DNA from: Isoetes taiwanensis
Taxonomy: Eukaryota; Streptophyta; Lycopodiopsida; Isoetales; Isoetaceae
Direction of reading: 5' to 3'
Length of the DNA stretch: 64,000 nucleotides
NCBI GenBank assembly: GCA_021234155.1
Contig: JAJEKV010000025.1
Location: forward strand, 2,999,339 to 3,063,338
The notes beneath the pieces are model-generated. The model was given only the letters and a program-made list of their open reading frames with translations, made no database searches and was not told the origin of the DNA. Below, one piece after another: positions 1 to 11,211 of this stretch. Made by a program: the position numbers and the translations under genes. Every line of letters begins with the position of its first letter. The stretch's first letter is position 1.

Positions 1-248
1 CCCCAACCTCAAGCTGTTATTTGTATCAGTGATTCTGGTATACCAGCCTTCAAACGATTGGAACTCTCGCTGAAGCAAGCATCGGACTCAGTTTGCATCC
101 CTAAATCGGCATAAAAATGCTGCATCCTATTATTGGCTAAAAGAACTGAACTATCCGGCCATAGCAATAAGGAAACCATAGTTAGGCAAGAACTGGTACA
201 TTTTTGAACCGTAACATGAAGAAATCGGTGCAAACAAGCAAGGGCGAC

Positions 249-529
249 CTCCAATGCGTTGGCATAACATTGTAAGGCCTCCGTATATTTCCCCAAAACA
301 TATAGGTCATTGCCCTCTGCTTTGGCCGAATTAGCCTGACCCAATTCTCTCTATACCCAAAATAAACCTCTCAAATAAGAAGCTGATAACATACTGAATA
401 AGAGAAAGAAAAGGAATAGCACCATCGTCAAAAAACCCCACCTGATGCTTCAGACTTTGAATCATCATTACTTATCTCTTTTTCTTCACCTTCACTGGCA
501 GTTTCAAATCCGTCGCCCTCTTCATCCAT
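249..529 (-). CDS. TTC1-like tetratricopeptide-repeat protein, first two exons (partial gene)
   Basis: Two exons on the minus strand join in phase. Exon 1 (529-442) starts with ATG and encodes a short acidic head beginning MDEEGDGFETASEGEE. Its donor is CAG|GTGGGG. Exon 2 (346-249) follows an AG acceptor and encodes a canonical TPR start, with the run AKAEGNDLYVLGKYTEALQ, ending at a GAG|GTCGCC donor; the joined exons stay in frame throughout. An acidic N-terminus followed by an AKAEGN-type TPR helix is typical of plant TTC1 relatives, which are small co-chaperone-like adaptors. The rest of the gene lies beyond position 1 or is lost. An ORF that reads on past the donor (through to position 9) loses TPR character, which supports the splice call. 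No sign of disruption within the two exons. Confidence 0.6.
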
Positions 530-635
530 CGAATTCAACAAGGCCTAGAAGAAAGTCGAGCAAGCAGAAGCAGAGGAGGGAATCGGGATGGTCGGAGAAG
601 AGGAGAAGTGATTTTCAAGGACTTTTTAATTTTCA

Positions 636-850
636 TGGCCGTCGGATGCGAAATTAAGAAATCTAATGGTTGAGATTAAAAACAGCTGACGTGGCACGAC
701 ACGTGGCATAGCTAGGAATGCAGGAAATCGAGCAGGGGGGTTAGGCAACCCTGCTAAACAGCTGACGTGGCACGACATGTGGCATAGCTAGGAATGCAGG
801 AAATCGAGCAGGGGGGGTTAGGCAACCCTGCTAAAAAAAAAAACTAGCAG
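636..850 (-). promoter_or_regulatory. Upstream region of the TTC1-like gene, with an internal tandem duplication
   Basis: About 110 bp upstream of the minus-strand ATG begins a segment that contains two adjacent copies of a ~78-bp unit (about 681-757 and 758-834). Each unit has GACGTGGCACGACA(C/T)GTGG, with G-box-like ACGTGG cores, and ends in GTTAGGCAACCCTGCTAAA. A single diverged copy of the whole segment lies at 28310-28500. A promoter role is inferred from position and G-box-like motifs only. Confidence 0.4.
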
Positions 851-1144
851 AAATGGAGGGTTGAGGTGAAGGTTAGGGCGGGGATGGCTTAATTTTGACA
901 TGATTGTGTTATGGAGTTTGTGGAGTTTACATGATCTTATCTTATATTATATAATGTTATAGGTTATGTCTTGAATCACGCCCTAAATTGGTGGGCTGAG
1001 ATTCCATCTTTTGATCCTACGGTTGAGATTTGATGCAGCAGTACCACTGTTTAGTTTGGGGCTATGGCGCCGTCGAAACAGTAGCTGGTAGATCACAAGG
1101 GGCCATCGATTGGGAAGGCAAAGGGCAAAGGCTAAGGCAGGATA

Positions 1145-2523
1145 ATGGCTAATGCATGGCACAACCCAGATCCGACTACTGGAGCCGATGCATCAGGCCA
1201 GACTTTTGTTGCCCACATGGGCTTATCGAAGCTCTTCTTGAAGAGCTCTTCATCTCATCAGAACGAAGCTTTGTGTCAGGCTTTTCACTTTGGAGCTAGC
1301 CGAATCTATCCTTGGTTCCTTCAGGCAATGTTGGAAAGCTCAAAAAGTGGACAACCTTCCAGATGTTCATAAAATTACCAAGTTTGTGTCAAATATTTTC
1401 AGGTATCTTCTATCATGAGAGTAATTTACTTTGTTGTTTTGTTTGAGGAAACTATTACATCTGCATGTATAATAAGAATGCTACATTTCACTAGAGAAGT
1501 GTATGTTTGGCTGGGTTGATTGATACAATCTCATCAGTCAATAGAACAATTTGATATGCACCTATTATTGTTGAATATAATATTATCTGCTTTGGACAGA
1601 TAAATGGGAACATCAAACTTTTGTGTGGTGAACACACAAAATTTTGCTTGACTGGATTCTTATATATTATCGCTGTAATTTAATAAACATTATAGCATTA
1701 TGCCCCATCAAATACTTGCAATTTATAGAAACATTGAATATGCTATCTAATAAAGAAATACATTCGTTTCTAGGTTGAAATTGAGTCTAGCCACTATAGA
1801 GGAGGGTGTTCCCTGTTTAATGGATGTATTGAAAGCGGCAGCCAAATTATGCCTTGAGCAGTTACATTGGTGGGATTATAGCATTCCTGGCATGGTGGAC
1901 ACTGCCAAAATTCTCACTGTTTTGAGGGAGAAAGGCATGATTTCTAGCATTGGTACATAAATATGAACATAGAAGCATAGATAAGATAGTCGATGCAGGG
2001 GTGCTTACTGTATGCAACCAGGTTCCATTCTCATTGCTAGACAGGAGGCCCCTTAGATACATGGTACGTTACTGGAAGAAGAGAAATATTAAGCTTCTGG
2101 GATAGGGATCTCCATGTGGAGGCTTACTTCTAGATAATATAGTGGAGAGGGTAAGAAAGGCATGTTTGGACTGTCAAGTTCGCCCTTTTCCCGATTTGAA
2201 CACGTTCAAAGGGCAGAAGAAATCCTTTGCTGCCATATGGGCCTTGGGTTTGCAAGTGAAAGCAAGGTTCATAATGGAACTGGAGACATGGTCATTAAAC
2301 GAGAAGTATTCTTTGCACATCCAGAGATGCAACAGACCTTTTCCATAGGTGCCCCATAGAGGCAATTGTATATGTCATGGAAGAAATGAAATTTGAGATT
2401 GAGCTCATTAAGCCTACATTCCCATACTCAAAATGCATTTGTCATGCTCAGAATGCAGGCTCAATTAGCAGGAGCAACATTGCTAAAGAAGCAGCCATAG
2501 CCAGACCTTCCATGTATGCCTAA
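1145..2523 (+). other. Unrecognised exon-like ORFs between the TTC1-like gene and the TIR element
   Basis: Several plus-strand open stretches look more protein-like than their surroundings but match no family I know. They are 1145-1372 (contains GQTFVAHMGLSKLF and GASRIYPWFLQAML), 1775-1960 (follows a TTCTAG acceptor; contains LATIEEGVPCLMDVLKAA), 2162-2359 (AEEILCCHMGLGFASESK), and a further frame 2358-2523 that begins EAIVYVMEEMKFEIELIKP and ends in TAA. The frames differ, so this is either a multi-exon gene or a decayed one. No function is proposed. Confidence 0.2.
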
Positions 2524-2607
2524 GGTGCACAAAATTTTAGCATCTTATTTATTTTCCAATGCTTTCTCAATATCCAGGATAGAGACAAATCGAAAAACTA
2601 AAGGTGA

Positions 2608-2633
2608 AAAGTCGTATTTAATTAAAGTGGGAC
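2608..2633 (+). repeat. Left terminal inverted repeat of the 12.5-kb element
   Basis: Begins AAAGTCGTATTTAATT and ends in GGGAC; the exact reverse complement of 15056-15081. A run of 26 matching bases 12.4 kb apart in opposite orientation is very unlikely by chance. Confidence 0.75.
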
Positions 2634-2804
2634 AAATCTTGAATTTTGGGACTCGGACTGAAAATGGGACTCACACACCATAAAAGAAATTTCTGAATTG
2701 ATTGCTTGAATAGAATTACACATGACACACATAGAATTGGGTTACTTGTTTTCCTCATAAATTTTACAAACCACTAGTTGAGAAAGTTTTCAAACTTCTC
2801 AATA

Positions 2805-5145
2805 TTATGCACCCTCATACAATGATATAGCATGGAGGTTGCTCATGGCCTTGTCCATCTCCTTTCTTGGGATCTTGTGTGTGTTGTCTTTTGCAATGTG
2901 AGAACTTGGATATGACCATACCACACACTCCACCAATTCCCTCCTTTGAGGGTCAGCATAATTTGCCCTCCACTTCTTCTCCCAAAGAAATGATTGTATT
3001 GCTCCTTCAAGTTGCCCTTCTTGTGCCTCCCAATGGGCTCCCAATATTGAATTTGGAATCCGGGACGCTAACTCCTCTCCATCGGGCATAGTGGTGGTCA
3101 CATCAGAGAGTGCCACCCCTAACCATATTGGACAGTCCTCATCATCAGGCCTTACTAGCACAAAGTATCCTTCCTTGATGTCCTCAAAGGGATCCCACTC
3201 AGGAAGATCAAACCACTTCGGCTTTGAGGCCTTACTTCCCACAAACCACTTGGAACCCTTGTTGGGACCCAAGTGAGCATTCTTAGACGTGCTTGCACCT
3301 TGAGAACCCTCCCATCTTGACTCTGGCAAGAACCCGTCTCTTAGCTCCCTCCCACATGGTACATTCGGTTTCTAAGCATGTCACAACTTTCTCCCAAAGA
3401 TTTGATTAGGGAGTCCATTTGATTTTTCTTAAGAGTGGAGGTGTGCTTTCCATTTCGAACATCATCCCAGTGCGTTATGTAATCCTTGATGCCCTTCACC
3501 AGTTGGCTAGAGTCTTTGACTGTCTTGAAGGGAGGTAGTGGTTTTGGCTGCCCTTTAGGAATGAGAACTTCACCAGCAGCACCCCTTTGCCACAACTCGA
3601 TACCTTGTACAGGCATCCACAACTTGTCACCTGGTCTCCACTTATATTGCATGATTGGTATTCCATCCCTAACCCAAAACTTGAATTGAAGTGGCTTTGT
3701 GTGTCCTGTCAACTGGTCCTTGCCATCTAGCAAGTATCCTTCTACAAATGATTTCCAATCACGCAACCTCATCCATCAAGAAAGCCATTGGGTTGGGGTC
3801 AATGCGACTCTCAAACACATCCATTAGTTCGGGGAGAGTGGTCACGTTTTTTTCTCTCTTGAGCTTGGTGGAGAAAGTTCCAAAGAATCCATCTATATCA
3901 TCATGCGTATGCCCAACCATCATGAATCCCACTTTCACAACTTTGAGTACTCCCCACTTTTGCCAAGTATGACATTGCCCCAAACATCCATCTATTCTTG
4001 TTTTCTTTCCAACAGGTTGTCCAACTGAACACATAGCTCCTCAAGCGTTGATTTCTCAAGTAAGGGGAAATCATCCCAAGTCCTCCTTGATTCACTAGAC
4101 ACCTTGGATGTGAGCTTTTTATATCGCCTTTGGTAACAAAGCGGTTGATCATCCATCAAAGCCTCAAAAATGGGTGTTTGAAGGGAATACCTCCTCCCTT
4201 CTATCGATCCTTTCTCTAGTGTTCTCGAGGCACTTGAAAATAGAGCTCACATGGAAGTTTGGATCATCTCTCCATAGATCAAGCACAAAATGACCATATG
4301 TTCCAGTTCCATGACCATGTGTTAATACACCTTGGACTTACTTTCATCGAAAAGCGTTTTGACAACGCTTGGGTAAAGGATCTAGCTTTGGCAAGAAAGT
4401 CTTGTGTTGGTCCATCTTATCATGAATTATACACAAAAATTTGTCCTATTTTGCATCTCGGAAAATGTTCTCCACTCGCCAATACAACTGTCTACATGAT
4501 ATTTGGTCCCTTTGGTGATCCGCAAATTGCTCCCTAATTGCCATTCTTTCTTTCTCTATTGCGGTTGATGCAAGTGTATCCTTGAGTTGAATGCAAGTGT
4601 TGCACTTTGAGAATGGCATGTGTTGTAGGACACTCACGCCCCAGAAGTGAGTGCTCCATAACTTGCTGAAATGTGATTGAGAAAGAGGCCTACCTCCAAG
4701 TGGTTTCTAGGATGGAGTTGACCTCCTTAAGGCACTCCTTTTGGATATAGTGTTGTGGCAACACTCTTTGCACCACTCGCACACCGTGCTCGTTCACCTT
4801 CGACTTGTGGGGCATAGATTGAGACATGTATCTCACAAAGCTCTCGAAGGCGCAATGGCCTTTAGAGTATTTGCTCTAGGTTTCAAAGTGAGTGCATTAC
4901 CATGTTGGAACAAAAGTGTGCCCTTTTCTAACCTGCCCCAAAGATTCGTAAAATGAAAACTTGCTCACCCCAAGAATCCATCTCAATGCTCTCATACATA
5001 CCTTCATTCCCCTCAATTGATATAGCAGCCGATCTGTGTGTTTTTTCATCATAGCCGAATTCCTACACAAGGAGTAAATGAAATTAATCCTATCTTTTTG
5101 AAGCTGTCCAATGTATTGGGACCTTATCCGCACGAGGTCATCCAC
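2805..5145 (-). pseudogene. DUF7869-type transposon protein, decayed
   Basis: Minus-strand segments in several frames give, in order, the landmarks of proteins carrying the DUF7869 domain. They are a PFSKCNTC zinc-like motif (near 4610), a DKMDQHKTF stretch (near 4420), THGHGTG and a following LDLWRDDPNF (near 4300), CWKENKNRWMFG (near 4010), then VGHTHDDIDGFFGTF (near 3900). Next come a region with QYKWRPGDKLWMP (near 3640) and a C-terminal part with DPFEDIKEGYFVLVRP (near 3170), ending at 2805. The order matches the family as I know it, where GHTHxDID is the hallmark and the protein is found in mobile DNA of plants, oomycetes and corals. Frame changes near 4450, 4150, 3960 and 3770 and stops near 4330 break the reading. 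Its catalytic mechanism is not known to me. Confidence 0.6.
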
Positions 5146-5255
5146 ATTGTAATGCCTTTGTGCAATCTAGGTTGCAACACTCTTGTCCCCTAATTGCCTC
5201 CAGGTTTTCTTTGGTTGGTGCCATACTTTCCATCCTTTCTAAATATTTGTCACTT

Positions 5256-5820
5256 CTAGGCCTCTTGGGCACCTTTTGGTCGCCTTTTATGAAAGACATA
5301 GCGTCTCTTCCTTGTGATCAAAGGATGCTCATCGACCACCAAATCTTCCACATGGCCTTGGGTGGGCCTTGGGGTGTGTAGTTGAAGAGGGCATTCTAGA
5401 GTATCACCATTCTTGTGTGTAATAAATCTAATTGGCCATCTCAACTGAGCTTGGGACTCCAGCAGCCCACGAGCACACAATGCAATCACTAGAGCTTCCT
5501 TGGGACATGATAGTATCAACTTCGATAAGAAGCTTCACAATGCCAACTCCAAGATGTTCATCTCCCAGCCTCTCATCATTCACACTATCAAATGGATCAA
5601 CTGCAGTTATTATGCCCTCTGCAAATACCGTCTGATTGCAAGGGTGCAACAAAAGGCAACCCATCTTCCTCCATTGGAGCCTAGGGCAATGGCCTCCTTT
5701 GGAATTCCCTGGCTCCATTTTACTCATCTCACATGCTCCCTGAATGAAAAAGCTCACATTAAAACCATATAGCCCCAAACACCACAAATATGACCATATG
5801 AACCATATAAAACCATACAA
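5256..5820 (-). pseudogene. DUF8039-like domain fragment
   Basis: A minus-strand ORF (5820-5428) contains GCLLLHPCNQTVFAEGIITA and DERLGDEHLGVGIVKLL. The overlapping frame (5519-5256) carries RWPIRFI. Read together these resemble DUF8039, which in plants often accompanies transposon-derived proteins and ends in a tryptophan-proline motif. A single frame change near 5430 separates the two parts. It lies directly upstream of the DUF7869-type gene in the same orientation and may be the N-terminal part of that protein or a separate gene of the element. Confidence 0.4.
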
Positions 5821-6040
5821 ACATATTAAATAAAATCATATTAAATCATACAACCATATTAACTAAAATCATACAACCATATTAACTAAAATCATATAAC
5901 CATATTAAAGCATACAACCACACTCATTCTAAACCATATGTAAACATTGTAACCATTGAAACCATATTAAATACAACCATTGAAACCATATTAAATACAA
6001 CCATTGAAACCTTATTAAATACATAAGATAACATATATAA
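5790..6040 (+). repeat. AT-rich tandem repeats
   Basis: Two neighbouring simple arrays. The first (about 5790-5930) repeats AACCATATTAACTAAAATCAT-like units of about 22 bp. The second (about 5950-6020) repeats a 24-bp unit, CCATTGAAACCATATTAAAT followed by ACAA, three times. They lie upstream of the minus-strand transposon ORFs, near the centre of the TIR element. Confidence 0.7.
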
Positions 6041-7070
6041 ACATATAACCTACCCTTTCATATTTTGTCATGGCCACGTGGCCTCTTCAGAGGTGAAACC
6101 GCGGTAACCCGCCGCTTTAATCCATAGATCGCCACGTCATGGAGGGCATGGCCCACACGTGACAATGGTTTTATTATTGCACTTTTACGAGGGTCGAGGG
6201 TGCGACCCGTAATTAATCGCACCCTCTTCCTCTCCCCCCACCATTCTTCCTCCCCTGTTTTTTCTCGATCACTCTTCCTCCCCTGTTTCCTTAGGCCCTC
6301 TTTACCGTCGGCGATCGATCGAGCCGGCGATTCAGCGCCATCTTATGGCAAAGAACTTGGTCGACGGATCGGGGCGCTTCGGTGCCGAAGTTCTCGTAGC
6401 AGATTCATTGTTTGGCGTTACCGCGTTCACCGAGAAGAAAGTGAGGCCCTTTTAGTCTTTGCTTTTTAGTTTTCTGTAAGTCCTTTAGTGCATTTTTACT
6501 TATATTACATTTGTTAGAGGCTCTTATTAATCCCCGATACAATTTCTGACGGAACAAATCCTTATTCACGCTTTGCCAGCGACTATACCCACATGGAAGG
6601 CGAACTTCGGAAGCCTCCTCCTCATCCAAACAAATCTTCCGGGTATGTTTTTGTAATATCATACCCTTTTTAATCTCATTTTTACAGATTGTTCTCCTTT
6701 GTTCTCTGTCTTTGTTCTCCCTTTGTTCTCTGTTTTCTCATTAATCTCATTAATCTTTGTATTGTTTTCTGTTTTTTGTTATCTTTTTCTTGCTTGTGGT
6801 TGAATTGAATACATTGTACAGGCACAAGTGAGAATAGTGGTTAGAGTAGTAGCAAGCAACCGAGATAGAAATCATCAGAGACTGGTGTTAGGAAGTAAGA
6901 TATTGCAGAGCATTAACAGAAAATAACTAGGAATGTCTTTCTCCCAGCAAGAACTCAGAATAGGAATTGCTTCACAGAATCTCCATTTCTAACTCACAGC
7001 AAATCCACTGCAGGAGACATGCAGAAGGGAGTGGCGAGTTGAGAATACTTCAGCTTGCCAACAGTCCAGG
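6041..7070. other. Non-coding centre of the TIR element
   Basis: No protein-like ORF. The sequence goes from a GC-richer part (6060-6450, with CACGTGGC and CACACGTG motifs) to T-rich stretches containing several TTTGTTCTC runs (6690-6740). This could hold a bidirectional start region for the two outward-reading gene sets, which is only inference from position. Confidence 0.3.
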
Positions 7071-7289
7071 AAGTACAGGCCTTCTTCTCGACTCGCGAGT
7101 CGAGAACTTCTCGACTCGCGAGGCGAGAAGAGGGAGTGTACACTCGGATTTAATTGGCGTGTTGAGGGATTCTCGACTTCCGCGATCCGATTGCACAACT
7201 ACCCAATGTCTTCACATTCTTTAGAACCTCGCTGCGGCCTTCTCGACTCGTGAGTCGAGAATGTGATACTCCGCCAATGGCCCTTTGTG

Positions 7290-8560
7290 CAGTCGAGGTG
7301 CCTCCACCCGCCCGAGCCACTCTCCTTGAACCATGCTCATCGAATATTGCGAAGAGGACGGCCCGACCGGGTGGAGGCCCTACGACTAACCCATCGAGGT
7401 GTTGGTCGCCGACTCGCGTGAGTCCAGAAAACGCAGGCTCTAGTGCACTCTAGACCTGGCTGCAGACAGTCTTAACCACTCTCCTTCTATCTTCCTCCGG
7501 ACATTGCGAAGGGAAGTGGTTTTCCTTGTCTGCAGCCAACTCTTAGCAACCCAATTCTCACGTATTGTGGTCGCAATGGCCTCTACCCAATCAAAGACCG
7601 TCTCCTTGAACCATCTTCGCCGAATATTGCGAAGGGATGGGCTCGATTGGGTGGAGGCCTCGGCGACTAACCCGCGAAGGTCTTGGCAGCTTTCACCACT
7701 TCGTGAGTCGAGAAAACGGCCAGCTCTAGTGCACTCTAGAGCTGGCCTGCAGACAGTCTTAACAACTCTCCTTCTATCTTCCTCGGACATTGCGAAGGGA
7801 AGTTGTTTTATTTGTCTGCGGAGCCAACTCTTAGCAACCCACAGGAAACCACGAGCTTCGTATGCATTCTCATTTCATGAGTGGGAATGCCTTACCCAAC
7901 CCCGGCACTCCATGTGTACCATCAGGAGTTCGATGGCTAAGGCATTCTCGACTTGCGCAGTCGAAATGTGAACGCAACATTCTCGACTCGCTAGTCGAGA
8001 ATCCTCTAGCCAGCCAATTCTCCTGTGTGTGGTCGCAGTGGCCTCTACCCAGTCAGAGCCACTCTCTGCACAGGGAAACCATAGAGCTTGCTGTCTGCAT
8101 TCTCGCCTCGCGAGTCGGGAATGCCTTAACCAACCGGCACTCCGTGTGTACTAACCGGAGTTCTGGATGGCCAAGGCATTCTCGACTTGCGAGTCGAGAA
8201 TGTAAACAGCGATAACAATCGCATTCTCGACTCGCAAGTCGAGAATCCCTTAGCCAGCCAATTCTCCTGTGTATGGTAGCAGTGGCCTCGACCCAGTCAG
8301 AGTCACTCTCCTTCGAACCATCTTCGTCGAATATTGCGAAGGGGAGGGGCTCGGACTGGGTGGAGGCCTCTACAACTAACCACAGGGAAACCACAGAGAG
8401 GAAGCCAAGGCTTGCATTCTCTACAAGTACTGCACTTTCTATTCTCCTGTTTTTAGTCCCAAGTGCCTCTAGCCATGCGAGCCACTCTCCTTGAACCATC
8501 TTCCTCGAATATTGCGAAGAGGAGTGGTTCGGACGGTTGAGGCCCCTCCGACTAACTACA
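7290..8560. repeat. Family of ~85-bp imperfect hairpins
   Basis: At least four units share the plan GGCCTC(C/T)ACCC..., a central CATCTTC(G/C)(C/T)CGAATATTGCGAAG, then ...GGGTGGAGGCC as the closing arm. Clear units are about 7297-7380, 7578-7660, 8285-8372 and 8461-8548. Partial units with only the core lie near 7475-7515 and 7755-7805. The outer arms pair with each other and the core CTTCG...CGAAG also pairs, so each unit can fold on itself. Palindromes of the shorter family lie between them. Confidence 0.7.
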
Positions 8561-8643
8561 AGAGGATGCATTTGAACCGCATCTCACGGGCCTTAGTCCT
8601 AGCGATCTATGTACAACATTCCAAGTAAACAGTCCATGAAAAA

Positions 8644-8795
8644 ACACACCTAAAACGGAACTGTTCTTTACCCCCGATCCATTGTTTCCTTGCCGAGCAT
8701 CTCTCAACCCAGAGAGTAAATCATCTATCGAAGCTGAAAAATGCTCGACAAAGAAACAATGAATCCGTCGAGCTTATCAGCAGTTCCATTATTTA
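8644..8795. repeat. Imperfect inverted repeat
   Basis: ATTGTTTCCTTGCCGAGCAT (about 8682-8701) pairs with ATGCTCGACAAAGAAACAAT (about 8742-8761) at 18 of 20 positions. An outer pair, GGAACTG and CAGTTCC, encloses them. It can form one long stem of more than 100 nt. Function unknown. Confidence 0.5.
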
Positions 8796-9911
8796 AACAC
8801 ATACGGCATGTTCTACAAGCGAAATAACATAGGCATCTCTGAAACTCACCTCTTCACGCAGTAATTCCTTGGGCCACTGTATCACGGATCCCGCAGCCTC
8901 ACCTAGAGTCTTTGCTTCTTCTGTCGGTCTCTTCAAGAGTGTATTCGCATCTAATACTTGTATCCAGCTGCGATTCTCGCAGATCCCGATTCCATATGAT
9001 GTAGAGTTCCCGTGTCTGGCAGCTCCTCTCCGCTTCCTACCTTAGCTCCGTGCTCATCGATCAAATCAACTGCTTGCAATAGGACGCGCGGTCAGGAAAA
9101 ACACATATGCAAGGCGCTGTTAGCAGCTTACCGCGTCGCGGCGCCATTCCGGAAGTCGCTAACAGTCGATGCTCCCCTCCGAACTCGAGGTCCCCAATGC
9201 CGCAGGGAAGATAAACTACGCTCCGCTCACTTAGTCCCTTGATGTGATTAAATTTCGAAATAGTGTTTGGGCGGGCTAAAGCCGACCGTGCTGTACCCTT
9301 AGCCCGCTTCTTTTCATAAATGATTGCATGTCCTTAACTTCAAATTAAAGAACACGCCCGATCTTTTTTACATGCAGTCCTAAAACTCACAACGCGCGGA
9401 GGAGACTTAATTTACAGAGGGGTCAGAAGAGGATGAGAGGGCATCTCGACATGACTCCGTCCAAGAAGCTTAGGCCGGGGGGATGCTTCTACCGCCGGCG
9501 GCAAAAGAAGAAGAAGAAGACAAACACCCCAGGTGAGCTCTGAGGTTTTTCTTTTGTCGGAATACCTTAACTGATCCATCCTTTCATCTTGCAGCATTCA
9601 CCGCGGACTCACTGGTGATCACTGGCCGAACTCCATTCTTCGTCATCGAGGGATCGAGACAGAGCTTCTTGAAACAAAGAAGCAGAGATTCTTGGTGGTA
9701 TGTCGAGGTATCGACAAGTGGGAGGAGAAAGTTCTGTTTCTACACCAAAGGGACAAGAAGAGCTCCGGAGACAAGTACAAGAAAATCGGTGTTGTGCTCT
9801 CCGCCTCTCTGCGCCTGATTCAAAGCATTTAACACTACATGTCGAGGACCGCGGAAAGAGTAAGTTCTATCGCACCAAAAATTAGCAGTTTCAAATTATT
9901 CTCACTCTTCC

Positions 9912-10556
9912 ATGAGCAAGGCTAAGGGCACCGAAAAAAGGCCGGCGCCTTTAAATTGTCAGAACCTTGGGTGGAAGGATCTGGAAGGGATGAAGGAGGC
10001 CGGAACCCTAACATCCAGGGAGCTTGGTATGGAGATTTCCAGAGTCAGGGAAAAACTGTTCAATACGGGGAGCTTCACTTCTACTGTGCTGAAGACTCTA
10101 CAACACTCTACAGTGGGGAATGAAGTTGTGGTTCATACACAAAAAAGTCCACCAAAAAACAAAGATGGGGATGATGACACCACACGGGAGGAATCAGATG
10201 AGGAAGGAGACGAAGATATGGTCGAGTCCCCAAACCTCGATCCAGATGATCAGATCAGGATTTCACAGAGAGGGGCACAGAAAATGGAGCGTCTAGCTCA
10301 GTATTATCCGTTGGGAATATCACACAAGCTGCTGCTGGACATTAGACGGCTGAAGGTTTGCACGGGAGATGCCGTCTTGTTCAACCACAGGGAATTTAAT
10401 CCAAAGACACATGCCGGAGATTACGAACTGATGGTGCGACATCCCGCTGAGATCCAATGCCCGGATGTCATACCTTTTAGCAGATCGACAGTGAGTTGTT
10501 CAATTTGGAAGTCCGAGGAAGATCCAAGGGAAAAGACGTCGGGTTACGGGTTGTAG
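9912..10556 (+). CDS. Unrecognised protein of the TIR element (214 aa)
   Basis: An ATG-started ORF of 214 codons with a basic N-terminus, a strongly acidic stretch (TREESDEEGDEDMVESPN, near residues 97-114) and a compact C-terminal part containing GISHKLLLDIRRLKV and AGDYELMVRHP. The codon pattern and the mix of charged and hydrophobic residues look like real protein. It resembles no family I recognise. A frame change after 10556 may continue it to about 10690. It is the first plus-strand ORF of the right half of the element and is followed by a 179-bp tandem repeat. It could be an accessory or DNA-binding protein of the element, but that is only a guess from context. Confidence 0.45.
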   Translation: MSKAKGTEKRPAPLNCQNLGWKDLEGMKEAGTLTSRELGMEISRVREKLFNTGSFTSTVLKTLQHSTVGNEVVVHTQKSPPKNKDGDDDTTREESDEEGDEDMVESPNLDPDDQIRISQRGAQKMERLAQYYPLGISHKLLLDIRRLKVCTGDAVLFNHREFNPKTHAGDYELMVRHPAEIQCPDVIPFSRSTVSCSIWKSEEDPREKTSGYGL

Positions 10557-10781
10557 ACGGTCGGCAAGATTGTGAGGGGCTCAAGTATTGCAGACGGAGA
10601 AGGAGGTGCCGCAAGGATCAAGGATAGATATGCCAAGCGAGAGTGCAGAGTTCTTTTGGCGGAGACGCCAAAGAACCGAATCGCCAAAGATTAGCCACGC
10701 TGTAACACAATAGCAGCGAGTGCCGCCTACGAAGGTAAATAACTCTCGAATCTTTCCATTCCGACTTCAGCGAGTCGAAAG

Positions 10782-11110
10782 CCCCCGCCATCCTAACATT
10801 TGCCGATATCATCGGGGTTTCTCGACTCGAAGTCGAAAGCCGTGGTAAACACGTAAAATCAAAGGATGCAGAGCTTTCGACTCAGCGAAGTCGAGAAAAC
10901 CCTTAGCCGAGAAAAGAAAATTAGACATTCAAGGGACTTTCGATCATGAAGTCGAGAAAGCCCCCGCCATCCTAACATTTGCCGATTATCATCGGGTTTT
11001 CGACTCGCGAAGTCGAGAAAGCCGTGGTAAACACGTAAAATCAAAGGATGCAGAGCTTTTCGATTTCAAGGCGAGTCGAAAACCCAGAGAAGTAAAAGAA
11101 AATTAGACAT
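10782..11110. repeat. Tandem repeat, period about 179 bp, two copies
   Basis: CCCCCGCCATCCTAACATTT begins at 10782 and again at 10961, and the following sequence (CATCGGG, the palindrome, CGTGGTAAACACGTAAAATC, GGATGCAGAGC, and AATTAGACATTCAAGGGAC) recurs in the same order in both copies. Each copy carries three palindromes of the 22-24 bp family. The copies differ by small indels concentrated at the palindromes. Confidence 0.75.
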
Positions 11111-11211
11111 TCAAGGGACTTTCTCGACTCGCGAGTCGAGAAAACCCGGGGCTACTATTTACTGTTTATTCCGGGTGTTTGTAGATACTTTCATGCTCTG
11201 ACATTGGTACA

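Noticed and set aside
7085-8245. CRISPR-like look of repeated palindromes
   Set aside because: Spacing is irregular, repeats vary, there are no cas genes and the DNA is plant nuclear.
7504-8571. ORFs of 100-170 codons in the hairpin/palindrome region
   Set aside because: They exist because the repeats lack stop codons; the translations are repeat sequence (STREARR, LASREC) with no domain.
9270-9315. Terminator-like hairpin GCGGGCTA/TAGCCCGC
   Set aside because: An 8-bp stem with a ~22-nt loop is not meaningful as a terminator in a plant.
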